Shown here in pieces: positions 44,660-53,452 of a stretch of DNA of 64,000 nucleotides (position 1 is its first letter; every line of letters begins with the position of its first letter). The stretch is from Oceanobacillus rekensis. GTDB lineage: Bacteria; Bacillota; Bacilli; Bacillales; Amphibacillaceae. The stretch lies in NCBI RefSeq assembly GCF_002153375.1, contig NZ_MTBQ01000004.1, forward strand, positions 186,001-250,000, in the 5' to 3' direction. Position numbers and translations under genes: made by a program. The notes under the pieces are model-generated. The model worked only from the letters and a program-made list of their open reading frames with translations. It was not told where the DNA came from and did not search any database.

Positions 44660-44968
44660 TGTATACCCTCATTTCGATTCATTGCTCTTCCCTATCCTAC
44701 AGTTTACTCCATCTGGGACATTGTAGCAAATGGTTTTTCATTTGGTTTAGCATGGATAGGAGCGTTATATCGCAAGTACAGTCGTTGGGTCTTTAGGGCA
44801 TTTACTTATATTTTAAACTCCAGCATTCCCTTCCAATTCATTCTTTAAACAGTTCTCATGGAAATTGCTTGCGTTATATCGCCACATAAAGCTAATAATT
44901 AGACTCCCCCACCAAAAACCAGTATCATTTCTTACTAATAAAACAAAGTTCTACGGAGGAGTGAAGTA

Positions 44969-45982
44969 ATGGTATCTACTATAAAGAAATTCAATAATAT
45001 TCCCTTATCTGTTCTAGATCTTGCACCTATTGCAGAAGGAAGTAATGCGACACAGTCCTTCAAAGAGAGTGTTGAATTAGCCCAGCATGCTGAAAATTGG
45101 GGGTTTAATCGCTATTGGCTTGCCGAACATCATAATATGCCTGGGATTGCTAGTTCAGCTACCTCAGTACTTATTGGACATATTGCAGCAAATACCAATC
45201 ATATGCGCGTTGGCTCTGGTGGTGTTATGCTCCCTAACCATGCTACATTAGTTATTGCTGAGCAGTTCGGTACACTTGAATCGCTTTTTCCAGGTCGAAT
45301 TGACCTTGGGTTAGGTCGTGCTCCGGGAAGTGACCAGGCTACAGCCTATGCTTTAAGACGAACATTGAATATGGGGCCGAATGATTTTCCAATGCAAGTT
45401 AATGAACTGCAGGATTATTTCTCAAGTACACCAGTTTCCCGTGTAAAAGCTGTTCCCGGCCAAGGTCTTGCTATTCCTCTATGGTTACTTGGATCCAGTG
45501 ACTTTAGTGCAAGACTTGCGGCACAAAAAGGATTGCATTTCTCCTTTGCAAGCCACTTTGCGCCTGCGTACACCATTCCTGCACTAAAACTATATCGAGA
45601 TAACTTTGAGCCCTCAGATACGCTAAAAAAGCCATATGCAATGGTGGGGGTAAATGTTATCGCAGCTGAGACAGAAGAAAAGGCAAAGTATTTAGCAAGC
45701 TCCCATCAATTACAGTTTTTAAATTTACGTCGTGGGGAAGCAACGAAGCTATTGCCACCAGTTGAAAATATGGATGAAATATGGTCACCTATGGAAAAAG
45801 CAGCTGTGGAAGAATCACTTGATCCACGCACAACGATTGTAGGTACCCCGGATACCGTGAGAAAAGGCCTTGCTGCTTTCCAGGAATCCACAAAAGCAGA
45901 TGAAATCATCATAAGCTCTCAAATATATCATCTGGAAGATCGCCTACGTTCCTATGAAATAGTATCAGAGTTGATGGACTAA
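44969..45982 (+). CDS. Luciferase-like (LLM class) flavin-dependent oxidoreductase
   Basis: This 337-residue enzyme belongs to the bacterial luciferase/alkane monooxygenase fold (MsnO8-like subgroup). It begins with the family pattern [20 protein letters not shown], has [21 protein letters not shown] around residues 43-63 and [17 protein letters not shown] around 112-128. It uses reduced FMN made by another enzyme; the substrate is unknown. ATG at 44969 follows GGAGGAG. It is followed by a bidirectional terminator. Confidence 0.9.
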   Translation: MVSTIKKFNNIPLSVLDLAPIAEGSNATQSFKESVELAQHAENWGFNRYWLAEHHNMPGIASSATSVLIGHIAANTNHMRVGSGGVMLPNHATLVIAEQFGTLESLFPGRIDLGLGRAPGSDQATAYALRRTLNMGPNDFPMQVNELQDYFSSTPVSRVKAVPGQGLAIPLWLLGSSDFSARLAAQKGLHFSFASHFAPAYTIPALKLYRDNFEPSDTLKKPYAMVGVNVIAAETEEKAKYLASSHQLQFLNLRRGEATKLLPPVENMDEIWSPMEKAAVEESLDPRTTIVGTPDTVRKGLAAFQESTKADEIIISSQIYHLEDRLRSYEIVSELMD

Positions 45983-46012
45983 AAGGTAAAGGCCGAGGCC
46001 AAAACAAAGATA

Positions 46013-46053
46013 TAGAGCCTCCAACAGATAGCAGGGTGCTATTGGAGGCTCTA
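46013..46053. terminator. Bidirectional terminator
   Basis: TAGAGCCTCCAA (46013-46024) pairs perfectly with TTGGAGGCTCTA (46042-46053), between convergent genes. Confidence 0.85.
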
Positions 46054-46056
46054 TTC

Positions 46057-46692
46057 TTATTCCTTTATCTCTAATCCAAGAATTCTCGCAAATCCAATTG
46101 CCTGTTCCGTATTAACCATGCAACCTCGCAGGCTATCCAATGATACTTGCAGCTGGTCGAATGAACAACTGCTTAAATCAACTCCGTCTAATGACGTATT
46201 TGCAAAGTTTACTTCGTTTAAACTACATCTTTCAAAAGCTACCTTATGAAAATTACATTCAAAAAAATCCCCGTTATGAAGTGAACAATCTTCAAATAGA
46301 ACCTGCTTTAACTTCGCAAACCCAAAAGAACTTAAATTACCTTGACATGTATCAAATCTGACATTGCCAAGTGAGGCATCAGAAAAATTTGTACCAAGCA
46401 TTTTAGAGTTCTTGAACTCCACCCGGTGGATACTTCCCTCGCTGAAATCAGCATTTGATAAGTCACAGTGATCGAAAATACAGTCGGTAAGCTCAATATT
46501 TTTAAATGTTACTTCTTCAAAAACAACATTTTGAAACATGACTTCATCAAATGTGATGCGATGGATATTCTCCCCGAATATCGAACAGTCTTTAATGGTC
46601 ATACGATGATAATAGAGTTCTTCTTTCACTTCAAAGGGTTCCACCGGCAGACCATGAGCCATTTTTGGTTTTTGAATTATAATACCTGCCAT
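46057..46692 (-). CDS. Pentapeptide-repeat protein
   Basis: This 211-residue protein consists mainly of A(D/N)LxX-type pentapeptide repeats (FEEVTFKNIELTDCIF, DLSNADFSEGSIHRVEF, SFGFAKLKQVLFEDCSL) that would form a right-handed quadrilateral beta-helix. It is close in size to Qnr-type DNA-gyrase protectors, but whether it binds gyrase cannot be told from sequence. ATG at 46692 has GGAG in AAAGGAGCT upstream. Confidence 0.85.
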   Translation of the reverse strand: MAGIIIQKPKMAHGLPVEPFEVKEELYYHRMTIKDCSIFGENIHRITFDEVMFQNVVFEEVTFKNIELTDCIFDHCDLSNADFSEGSIHRVEFKNSKMLGTNFSDASLGNVRFDTCQGNLSSFGFAKLKQVLFEDCSLHNGDFFECNFHKVAFERCSLNEVNFANTSLDGVDLSSCSFDQLQVSLDSLRGCMVNTEQAIGFARILGLEIKE

Positions 46693-46719
46693 ACAATCGA
46701 GCTCCTTTCCGGGAAACCT

Positions 46720-47508
46720 CTATTCCTCTTTCTTTTCCAGCAACCTCTTAATATCTTGTAGTTCCTTCTGTACTTCAGCAAGCTTAATATCCGTTGGAGT
46801 GGGCTTTTCTTCTCTGCTTGCCTCTTCTACATTGTTAACGACAACACCAACAAATAAATTAACAATGACAAAGGAGCCGATTAAAATAAATGTAACGAAA
46901 TACCACCAGGCTGAGGGGTCTTGTTCTAGTATTGGTCTCATCACACCACTTGCCCATGACTCAAGTGTAATAACTTGAAATAGCGATAACAAAGAATCAT
47001 GTAGCGTACCAAAATACTCTGGTGCAATCGATTGAAACATCATCGTCCCGATTACTCCATAAATGTAAAAGAATATCCCAAGCAATAACATAATCGTTCC
47101 CATTGACGGGATTGTAAGCAGGAGGGCATTTACCATACGGCGAAGGGATGGAATAATCGAAACGGCCCTCATTACACGGAGAACCCGCAATACTCTTAAT
47201 ACCGTTACATAATGAGCTCCAATTAATATATGTCCACTTGCCACAATAAGAAAGTCAAATACATTCCATGGATCTTTGAAGAACGATCCTATTGACTTGC
47301 TTCCAATAAGCCGAATTAGAATTTCTATCGTAAAAATCCAAAGTAAAAATTGATCAGCTATATAAATCCAATCTGAAAAATTAGTAGCGAAGTATGAGTA
47401 TGTCTCTAGTCCCACTAAGATTGCATTGATTAGGATTAAGCCAATAATTATATTCATAAATATAGGATGCTCGGAGATTTCCGCGCATTTTTTTCTTAAA
47501 TCATTCAT
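46720..47508 (-). CDS. Voltage-gated sodium channel (NaChBac type)
   Basis: The chosen ATG (47508) has GAGGGGGAAG upstream; a frame to 47556 has no site. The 262-residue protein is a one-domain six-helix channel. The S4 voltage sensor has arginines at 105, 108, 111 and 114 (TVLRVLRVLRVMRAV). The selectivity filter TLESWAS (181-187) is identical to that of NaChBac from Bacillus halodurans, and the S6 segment reads VIVNLFVGVVVNNVEEA followed by a coiled-coil tail. NaChBac conducts Na+ to support flagellar motility and pH homeostasis in alkaline media. A Na+-extruding Mrp operon lies 3 kb away. Confidence 0.94.
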   Translation of the reverse strand: MNDLRKKCAEISEHPIFMNIIIGLILINAILVGLETYSYFATNFSDWIYIADQFLLWIFTIEILIRLIGSKSIGSFFKDPWNVFDFLIVASGHILIGAHYVTVLRVLRVLRVMRAVSIIPSLRRMVNALLLTIPSMGTIMLLLGIFFYIYGVIGTMMFQSIAPEYFGTLHDSLLSLFQVITLESWASGVMRPILEQDPSAWWYFVTFILIGSFVIVNLFVGVVVNNVEEASREEKPTPTDIKLAEVQKELQDIKRLLEKKEE

Positions 47509-47762
47509 AATAAAATTCTTCCCCCTCACCGAGTATTTTACTTTCTTGTTCCGCATCTGTCACTTTTTCTGATGAATTGTCATTTTTTCTTAATTAATAT
47601 TTTTAACTAACTCTAACTCTCACACCAATAAAATTGGTCAAACCGTTAACTGGGTTTGTCGTCAAAGTCACTCTGCCAAATACCCTAATATTAATTTTTC
47701 TTATAAATAGGATTAGTTATCAGGCAAACATGGGTATATGAATAGGGATAAGGAGTGGGAAA

Positions 47763-48500
47763 ATGAAGAAGAAACCAATTATCGGATTAACGAGCTCCAT
47801 TATGGATATGAAAGTAAAAGGGGAAATTAACCCTGCTGTCCATACAAACCATCAGTATGTTAAATCCGTTACTGAAATTGGTGGAATACCAATAGTTATT
47901 CCTGTTTCTAATGCGGCTCTAGCCAAAGAATATGTATCTATTTGTGATGGCATTATTTTTACAAGTGGTGAGGATGTGGACCCTTCAAGATATAATCAGG
48001 ACCCTTCAGAAGAGCTGCAAAAGATCAATTTCGCAAGGGATGAAACAGAGTTACCACTCGTACAGTATGCGGTAGATAAAAACATACCAATTATGGGTAC
48101 CTGCCGTGGTCTTGCGGTCATTAATGTTGCTCTTGGAGGGACAATGAACCAGAATCTCGAGGCAGAGCACATTCAGGAAGCATACCGAAAATTACCGACA
48201 CATGAAATCAACATCATGGAAGATAGCCAACTTTTCCATTTATTTGGGGAAAAGAAGGCTATGGTTAACAGCAAGCATCACCAGGCCATTGATCAACTGG
48301 CTGATTGTCTAAAAGTCACAGCCGTTTCAGAAGATAATGTCATCGAAGCCGTAGAAGCTAAAGATAAAGGCCAATTCATCCTTGGACTGCAATTTCATCC
48401 TGAAGAATTATTTGCCGTTAATACAAAGATGCTCCATCTATTAATGTCTTTCCAACAAGCATGTGTGAAAAATAGAGATAAAAATAAGACCAGTAACTAA
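47763..48500 (+). CDS. Class I glutamine amidotransferase-like peptidase (C26, gamma-glutamyl hydrolase type)
   Basis: This 245-residue protein has the catalytic Cys114 in GTCRGLAVINVALGG, with His and Glu in LGLQFHPEE near residues 219-221. The N-terminus KPIIGLTSS and VNSKHHQAID are typical of PuuD-like gamma-glutamyl-gamma-aminobutyrate hydrolases. It should hydrolyse gamma-glutamyl amide bonds in polyamine or folate-type substrates; the exact one is open. ATG at 47763 follows AAGGAGT. Terminator at 48481-48515 overlaps the stop. Confidence 0.9.
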   Translation: MKKKPIIGLTSSIMDMKVKGEINPAVHTNHQYVKSVTEIGGIPIVIPVSNAALAKEYVSICDGIIFTSGEDVDPSRYNQDPSEELQKINFARDETELPLVQYAVDKNIPIMGTCRGLAVINVALGGTMNQNLEAEHIQEAYRKLPTHEINIMEDSQLFHLFGEKKAMVNSKHHQAIDQLADCLKVTAVSEDNVIEAVEAKDKGQFILGLQFHPEELFAVNTKMLHLLMSFQQACVKNRDKNKTSN

Positions 48501-48515
48501 ACTGGTCTTATTTTT
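48481..48515 (+). terminator. Terminator of the C26 peptidase gene
   Basis: AATAAGACCAGT pairs with ACTGGTCTTATT and is followed by TTT; the stop codon lies in the loop. Confidence 0.9.
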
Positions 48516-48552
48516 ACTATATTTAGTGGTTTCACAATCCCCTGAATACATA

Positions 48553-49809
48553 TTATATACGTCTGACATTTTTCATGACAAACCTGCTTTTTGGTATGGT
48601 TGGAACCCTATTCAGCCGATAGCTCAAATCCTGCATAGGGACATCATAGTTAATCTTACCCGCTAAGTAGTAAAGGCTTATATTCATGATTTGAACAGTA
48701 ATCCCTTCACCGGCACAGCGATGACCAATGTCATATTCCCCGCCACCCTGCGGAATAAAGTTGAATGGACTGCCATCCCATTCAGCAAATCTTTCCGGCC
48801 AAAATACATCCGGATATTCCCATATTTCTGAACTATGATTCGTACCATACAGATCCAGTAATACTAGCCTTCCCTTTTTAAATTCATGGTCTTTCCAGGT
48901 AAAGTCTTCACGGACGATTGCACCAAGAAATGGACCGAATGGGTAATAACGTCGTACTTCCTGGATAAACATTTTCCGAAAATCAGCTTCGTTAGTAACT
49001 ATCTGTTCCCGCTTTTCGGGATGTTCATATAAAGCAACAGCACCAAAGGTAATAAATCTCCCTATAGCAACAATTGGGCGTAAAATATTGATTAGTTCCA
49101 CGGCAGCGGTTTTTATAGGAAGCAGATTGCCATTCAGGTCTTCATGCCAAGCAATCTGATGTAATGCAGTATCTTCTTCAGCACCCATCTTCCCTGTTCG
49201 TACCTGTCTAATAATATAGGATATCCATCGTTCTGTTCGGTTACGTGCCCTTCTGCCTTCCCAATGTCTTGGACCGACAGCACCGAAAGCATCAATCATG
49301 GCACTAAGATCTAACGTCCGAAGTTCTAGCTCCTTGGCCCATAATGGTACACCTGCCCACATACAGGCAACACGACACATGATTTTCTCCGTTTCTTCAA
49401 ACAGTACAACAGCGTCCATATTCTCCCATTGGTCAATTGCTATTTCCCATTGCATCTCGGTGATTTCATCCAATATTTTCAATCGTTCCTGTGTCATTAA
49501 GGACATAAACATCGCTTTACGGTGACGATGTTCTTCACCATCCATTCCTTGAACGCCACCCTCCCCAAAAAGGGACTTTTTTATTCGACCGGGCGCAACA
49601 CCCTTTCTCTTAAACCGATCCGTATTATAGAAAATTTCGGCTGCTTCTTTGCCACTTATACAAATTGCTTTCTTTCCTAATAAACGTGTTTCAACTATTT
49701 CTGATTCGGAATCACTCATTCGTTTTGGAATAAACTCATATCCTTCTTTAAGTAAAGCTAGTGTATGATCGAAACCTTCCTCTTTGGAATTCGTAATTGT
49801 TGAAATCAT
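48553..49809 (-). CDS. cypC: CYP152-family fatty acid peroxygenase (P450)
   Basis: This 418-residue P450 has the heme cysteine at about 365 in IGHRCAGEG. The I-helix carries ELINILRPIVAIGRFITFGA with Arg-Pro where normal P450s have an acid-alcohol pair, the hallmark of hydrogen-peroxide-using CYP152 enzymes (B. subtilis CypC/YbdT). It hydroxylates fatty acids at the alpha or beta carbon with H2O2. No redox partner gene is seen, as expected for a peroxygenase. ATG at 49809 follows AAGGAGA. Confidence 0.93.
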   Translation of the reverse strand: MISTITNSKEEGFDHTLALLKEGYEFIPKRMSDSESEIVETRLLGKKAICISGKEAAEIFYNTDRFKRKGVAPGRIKKSLFGEGGVQGMDGEEHRHRKAMFMSLMTQERLKILDEITEMQWEIAIDQWENMDAVVLFEETEKIMCRVACMWAGVPLWAKELELRTLDLSAMIDAFGAVGPRHWEGRRARNRTERWISYIIRQVRTGKMGAEEDTALHQIAWHEDLNGNLLPIKTAAVELINILRPIVAIGRFITFGAVALYEHPEKREQIVTNEADFRKMFIQEVRRYYPFGPFLGAIVREDFTWKDHEFKKGRLVLLDLYGTNHSSEIWEYPDVFWPERFAEWDGSPFNFIPQGGGEYDIGHRCAGEGITVQIMNISLYYLAGKINYDVPMQDLSYRLNRVPTIPKSRFVMKNVRRI

Positions 49810-50030
49810 TTTTTTATCTCCTTTAAAAAAGCATCATTATAAGTAAGTTTTCCCAAGATAGCATCATATGAAACCAAGAACAAAAAGGGAAACCCTTGGA
49901 CTATTGAGAGTAATTGTTGAGTTTAATTACGGAGGTAAGGCATGTCTTGCTTCTGCTTTAAGGCTGGGTTGGGACAATGCAGTTTAGTCTGTGAAGTTAT
50001 TGCTGTTAATCCAGATAAATTTTATTGTAT

Positions 50031-50066
50031 AAAAAAAGTAAGTAATCATACAAAAAGATTACTTAC
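50031..50066 (-). terminator. Terminator of the mrp operon
   Basis: GTAAGTAATC (50038-50047) pairs with GATTACTTAC (50057-50066), followed on the minus strand by a run of seven T (50037-50031). Confidence 0.88.
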
Positions 50067-50430
50067 CTTTATCTTCCTCTCTATTTTCAAAAACATCCTT
50101 CAGTTCATCTTCAACAGTAGAATCAGCCATTTTTACACCTGCTGAATATGCCGCTCTTGTAATCAGATGTCCTGCCACTGGAGCAGTCAAGAAGACAAAC
50201 ACGATTCCAAGCAGGAGCCTAACACTGTAAAATCCTTGTTCTACAGCAAAGTGAAGAAATGCTCCTGTAAGTGTCAATAAAACTGCCAATGTGGAGCTTT
50301 TTGTTCCTGCATGTGATCGTGTATAAACATCAGGGAAACGTATAATGCCAATTGCACTGATCATAGCCATGATTGCTCCAATTAACATTAAAAGGGCTGC
50401 AATAAATTCAATTATCTCTTTTACGTTCAA
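50059..50430 (-). CDS. mrpG: Mrp Na+/H+ antiporter subunit G
   Basis: This 123-residue subunit has three membrane helices, with the family motif GIIRFPDVYTRSHAGTKSST. The start is TTG 50430 after AGGGGTG; it overlaps mrpF by 23 bp. It is the last gene of the seven-gene operon. Confidence 0.92.
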   Translation of the reverse strand: MNVKEIIEFIAALLMLIGAIMAMISAIGIIRFPDVYTRSHAGTKSSTLAVLLTLTGAFLHFAVEQGFYSVRLLLGIVFVFLTAPVAGHLITRAAYSAGVKMADSTVEDELKDVFENREEDKGK

Positions 50431-50692
50431 TTATGACACCCCTCTCGATGTATTTGGAGAAGGCAATGGTACTAATAAAGGCTAAAATAGCTAGAATAAG
50501 AATAACTTCCAGATATGCTTTTGTACCTTGCAAAACAGATATAATCGCAATGGAAGAAACAAGCATTACTCCAATCATATCAAGGGCAACAACTCGATCC
50601 GGTAGACTAGGCCCTGCAATAATACGGTAAGCACTTATCGCAATGGCAATCCCATATATAAAAAGAGCGGTAAGTAACATAGCTTCAATCAT
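50408..50692 (-). CDS. mrpF: Mrp Na+/H+ antiporter subunit F
   Basis: This 94-residue subunit has three helices and the family motif RIIAGPSLPDRVVALDMIG. Its start ATG shares one base with the mrpE stop. Part of the Mrp complex membrane core. Confidence 0.92.
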   Translation of the reverse strand: MIEAMLLTALFIYGIAIAISAYRIIAGPSLPDRVVALDMIGVMLVSSIAIISVLQGTKAYLEVILILAILAFISTIAFSKYIERGVIIERKRDN

Positions 50693-51174
50693 TACCTTGT
50701 CACCCCCATAATCGCTCTTTCAAATTTCCCCAATGACCTTAATAGCATTTCCTTTGACTCCTCTACATCCATGGCATGTACGTAAACTGCATCACCCTCA
50801 GGCGTTACTTGGATGACAACAGATCCTGGAGTCAATGTTAGAAGCAGAGCTAGCCCAGTAATTTCCCATTCGCCTCTCAAATCTGTTTCATATTTAAAAA
50901 TACCTGGCTTGATTCGTATCTTCGGACTAAGAATATGTTTTAGAACAAGTATCGTGGAGGAAAATAGCTCTACATTGAAAATAAACAAGAGCTTAACCAA
51001 GGCAAAGAAGCGACTCAAATAAAATCGTTCACCAAAGAAACGATGCATCAAAAATACGATGCAAATCCCAACTAAATACCCCATTACCAATGTAGTAAAT
51101 TTTAATTCATCTTCATCACTGATTAATGTCCAAAGTACTGCTATAAATACGTTTAATAAAAATTGGGCAGGCAT
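50692..51174 (-). CDS. mrpE: Mrp Na+/H+ antiporter subunit E
   Basis: I prefer the ATG at 51174 (MPAQFLLNVFIAVLW) after AGGAGG; the GTG at 51186 lies on the ribosome site itself. The 160-residue subunit has three N-terminal membrane helices (about residues 3-85, including FLLNVFIAVLW and MGYLVGICIVFLMHRFF). The soluble C-terminal domain reads TLTPGSVVIQVTPEGDAVYVHAMD, the typical MrpE signature. Needed for assembly of the antiporter complex. Confidence 0.92.
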   Translation of the reverse strand: MPAQFLLNVFIAVLWTLISDEDELKFTTLVMGYLVGICIVFLMHRFFGERFYLSRFFALVKLLFIFNVELFSSTILVLKHILSPKIRIKPGIFKYETDLRGEWEITGLALLLTLTPGSVVIQVTPEGDAVYVHAMDVEESKEMLLRSLGKFERAIMGVTR

Positions 51175-51210
51175 TCTTAGTTCCACCTCCTCATGGTAAT
51201 TACTTCTAAG

Positions 51211-52689
51211 TTAATCTTTTAGAACCGCATCAATATAAATTTGCGGATTCATTAACGTGTTAGCTGCATCTTCTACATACACTGCAAGCGGCTCAGCACC
51301 TAGACCTAACACGATGGTTCCTATCGTAAGAAGAACACAAGGAATGAGCCAGCCATTTTTCATTGGTACTTTATCTTCTTTACTAATAATTGTCTCTCCC
51401 CAAAAACTGTTTAAGAAAACCCGAAGTAGGGAGTACAACACGAAAATACTGGAAATGAAAGCAAGAGCCAGTAGTATATATGAACCTGCTTCAATTGCCC
51501 CATGGCCGACTAAAACTTTACCTATAAAACCACTTAATGGTGGTACCCCGGCAAGGGAAAGCATCACAATAAAGAAAATCCACCCAAACAATGGGTAATT
51601 TCGAATCAGACCACTCATATAGTCAATTCGATACTCTCCTGTTACAGTAATCATTGTACCCGCAAGCAAGAACAGAAGGGCTTTAACGATCATGTCATGT
51701 ATCAAGTAATAAATCGATCCTTCCATCGCTATAGGGGTCGCCACTGCAAGTCCAACTAAAATAAAACCTACTGCAATAACAACATTATAGGCAATAATTT
51801 GGCGAATATCCTTATATGCAACAGCACCGATACTCCCACCTATTAATGTTAATCCAGCCAGAATACCGATAAGCGTATGGGTAATTGACTGCTCATGATA
51901 AAACAATAACGTAAAGACGCGAATCATCGCATAAATACCGACCTTTGTCAGCAATGCCCCAAATAAAGCAGCTACTGCAGTTGATGGCACACTGTAAGAG
52001 CCAGGCAGCCAAAAGTATAGTAATAAGCCCGATTTCAATGCAAACACAGTTAAAAATACAATACTTATAACGGTCAGTAGCGGTGTTTGGCCAGATTCTG
52101 CAATTCTTTCAGATAAGTGGGCCAAATTCAAGGTACCAACAGTACCGTACAAATATGCAATTGCAATCAGGAAGATCCAAGAAGATACGATATTAATCAC
52201 GACATATTTGATGGATTCGCTCAACTGTCTCTTTTTCCCTCCAAGAGCAACAAGTACATAGGAGGCCAAAAGCATAATTTCAAAGCATACATAAAGATTA
52301 AATAAATCACCTGTTAGAAAAGAACCATTTATACCAGCAATCAAAAAGTTTATAAAAGAATAGAAAAACATATTCTCATGCTCTTTTCCAACAGATGAGA
52401 ATGCGTAAAGCAAACAAATTGCTGTGACAATACTTGTAGTCAGAACGAGAATAATGGAAAAGGAGTCGGCAACAAAGAGAATGCCAAACGGTGGCTCCCA
52501 GCCTCCAAAATCTAACCTAAGTACACCCTCTGTTTGAATACGATTTAATAAGTAAACGGCTATCCCAGCATTTACAATCATGGTGGAAAAACTTATCCAT
52601 CGTTGTGCCTTGATGTAAGGGCGCAGGAAGATCAAGAGAATACCGACCATTACAGGGATAACCATTGGCATCACCAAAATATTATTCAT
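51211..52689 (-). CDS. mrpD: Mrp Na+/H+ antiporter subunit D
   Basis: The ATG at 52689 follows GGGGGA and overlaps the mrpC stop by 8 bp; a frame to 52710 starts inside mrpC. This 492-residue subunit resembles the proton-pumping NuoN/L-type subunits of complex I with about 14 helices. The conserved glutamate is in the segment NLYVCFEIMLLASYVLVALGG, and the proton-path lysines lie in FALKSGLLLYFWLPGSYSVPS and MIVKALLFLLAG. Part of the ion-translocating core. Confidence 0.94.
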   Translation of the reverse strand: MNNILVMPMVIPVMVGILLIFLRPYIKAQRWISFSTMIVNAGIAVYLLNRIQTEGVLRLDFGGWEPPFGILFVADSFSIILVLTTSIVTAICLLYAFSSVGKEHENMFFYSFINFLIAGINGSFLTGDLFNLYVCFEIMLLASYVLVALGGKKRQLSESIKYVVINIVSSWIFLIAIAYLYGTVGTLNLAHLSERIAESGQTPLLTVISIVFLTVFALKSGLLLYFWLPGSYSVPSTAVAALFGALLTKVGIYAMIRVFTLLFYHEQSITHTLIGILAGLTLIGGSIGAVAYKDIRQIIAYNVVIAVGFILVGLAVATPIAMEGSIYYLIHDMIVKALLFLLAGTMITVTGEYRIDYMSGLIRNYPLFGWIFFIVMLSLAGVPPLSGFIGKVLVGHGAIEAGSYILLALAFISSIFVLYSLLRVFLNSFWGETIISKEDKVPMKNGWLIPCVLLTIGTIVLGLGAEPLAVYVEDAANTLMNPQIYIDAVLKD

Positions 52690-53023
52690 GTTTAATCCCC
52701 CGCAATTCATCTAGTTTATCCGTCCCTGTCTCCTGGTACGTACGATATGCCAATACGAGTGATAATGCAGTTACAGCAAAGCTGATTACAATCGATGTTA
52801 ATATTAACGCCTGTGGCAGTGCATCAACAGGTGGCCCTATCCCCTCATCCAATATAGGAACACTTCCATTCTTCAGACCACTCCCCATTGACATAATTAA
52901 TAAATGGGCGGCATGGGAAAGGATTGCCGTTCCTAGGATAACCCGAATAAGGCTTTTTGAAAGAATTAAATAGGTAGCAACAGTTACTAATACACCTGCC
53001 AGGATGGTTATTAACGTTTCCAT
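52682..53023 (-). CDS. mrpC: Mrp Na+/H+ antiporter subunit C
   Basis: This 113-residue, three-helix subunit is related to NuoK. It has LSKSLIRVILGTAILSHAAHL and the conserved DALPQALILTSIVISFAVTAL. Three bases separate it from mrpB. Confidence 0.93.
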   Translation of the reverse strand: METLITILAGVLVTVATYLILSKSLIRVILGTAILSHAAHLLIMSMGSGLKNGSVPILDEGIGPPVDALPQALILTSIVISFAVTALSLVLAYRTYQETGTDKLDELRGIKHE

Positions 53024-53026
53024 AAA

Positions 53027-53452
53027 TTATACATCCTCACTAATACTTAGAATGATGGTTACAACTACCCCTACTACGACGAGTGCTACCCCAGCCTCAA
53101 AAATAGTAACAGTAGTCAGTTCTGTTTTTCCGAAAAAAGGTAGATCAAAATATGCAAACGATTGGCTTAGGAAAGGCGCACCAAATAGTAAGGACCCAAA
53201 ACCTGTCCCGACGGAGAGAAAGGCACCAAAAGCCGCTAGTTTTTTAAAATCCACAGGTATTGCATTTTTAACCTTTTCGATATCGTATACAACAAAAAGC
53301 AAAACAAGTGCAGAAGCAAGGACTAGTCCTCCTATAAAACCTCCACCCGGACTATTATGACCGGATAAGAACAGGTAAACGGCCAACGTAAGAATAATGA
53401 AAGCGACGATTTTTGCAACTGTTTGCAAGATGACATTATTGATCTTCAACAC
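53027..53452 (-). CDS. mrpB: Mrp Na+/H+ antiporter subunit B
   Basis: The ribosome site AGGAGG directly touches the ATG at 53458, so a start at the GTG 53452 (spacing six) is more likely. The roughly 141-residue subunit has four helices and the motif SGHNSPGGGFIGGLV, which is strictly typical of MrpB. It overlaps the end of mrpA. Confidence 0.92.
   Translation of the reverse strand: MLKINNVILQTVAKIVAFIILTLAVYLFLSGHNSPGGGFIGGLVLASALVLLFVVYDIEKVKNAIPVDFKKLAAFGAFLSVGTGFGSLLFGAPFLSQSFAYFDLPFFGKTELTTVTIFEAGVALVVVGVVVTIILSISEDV

Noticed and set aside
46057-46692. Quinolone-resistance (Qnr) call for the pentapeptide protein
   Set aside because: Size is near that of Qnr proteins, but repeats alone do not show gyrase binding; kept as a general pentapeptide-repeat protein.
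49942-50145. 67-codon plus-strand frame with a good GGAGGT site and a Cys-rich start
   Set aside because: The second half runs through the mrp terminator and antisense to mrpG, and no hairpin or family is seen. A shorter peptide cannot be excluded but is not supported.
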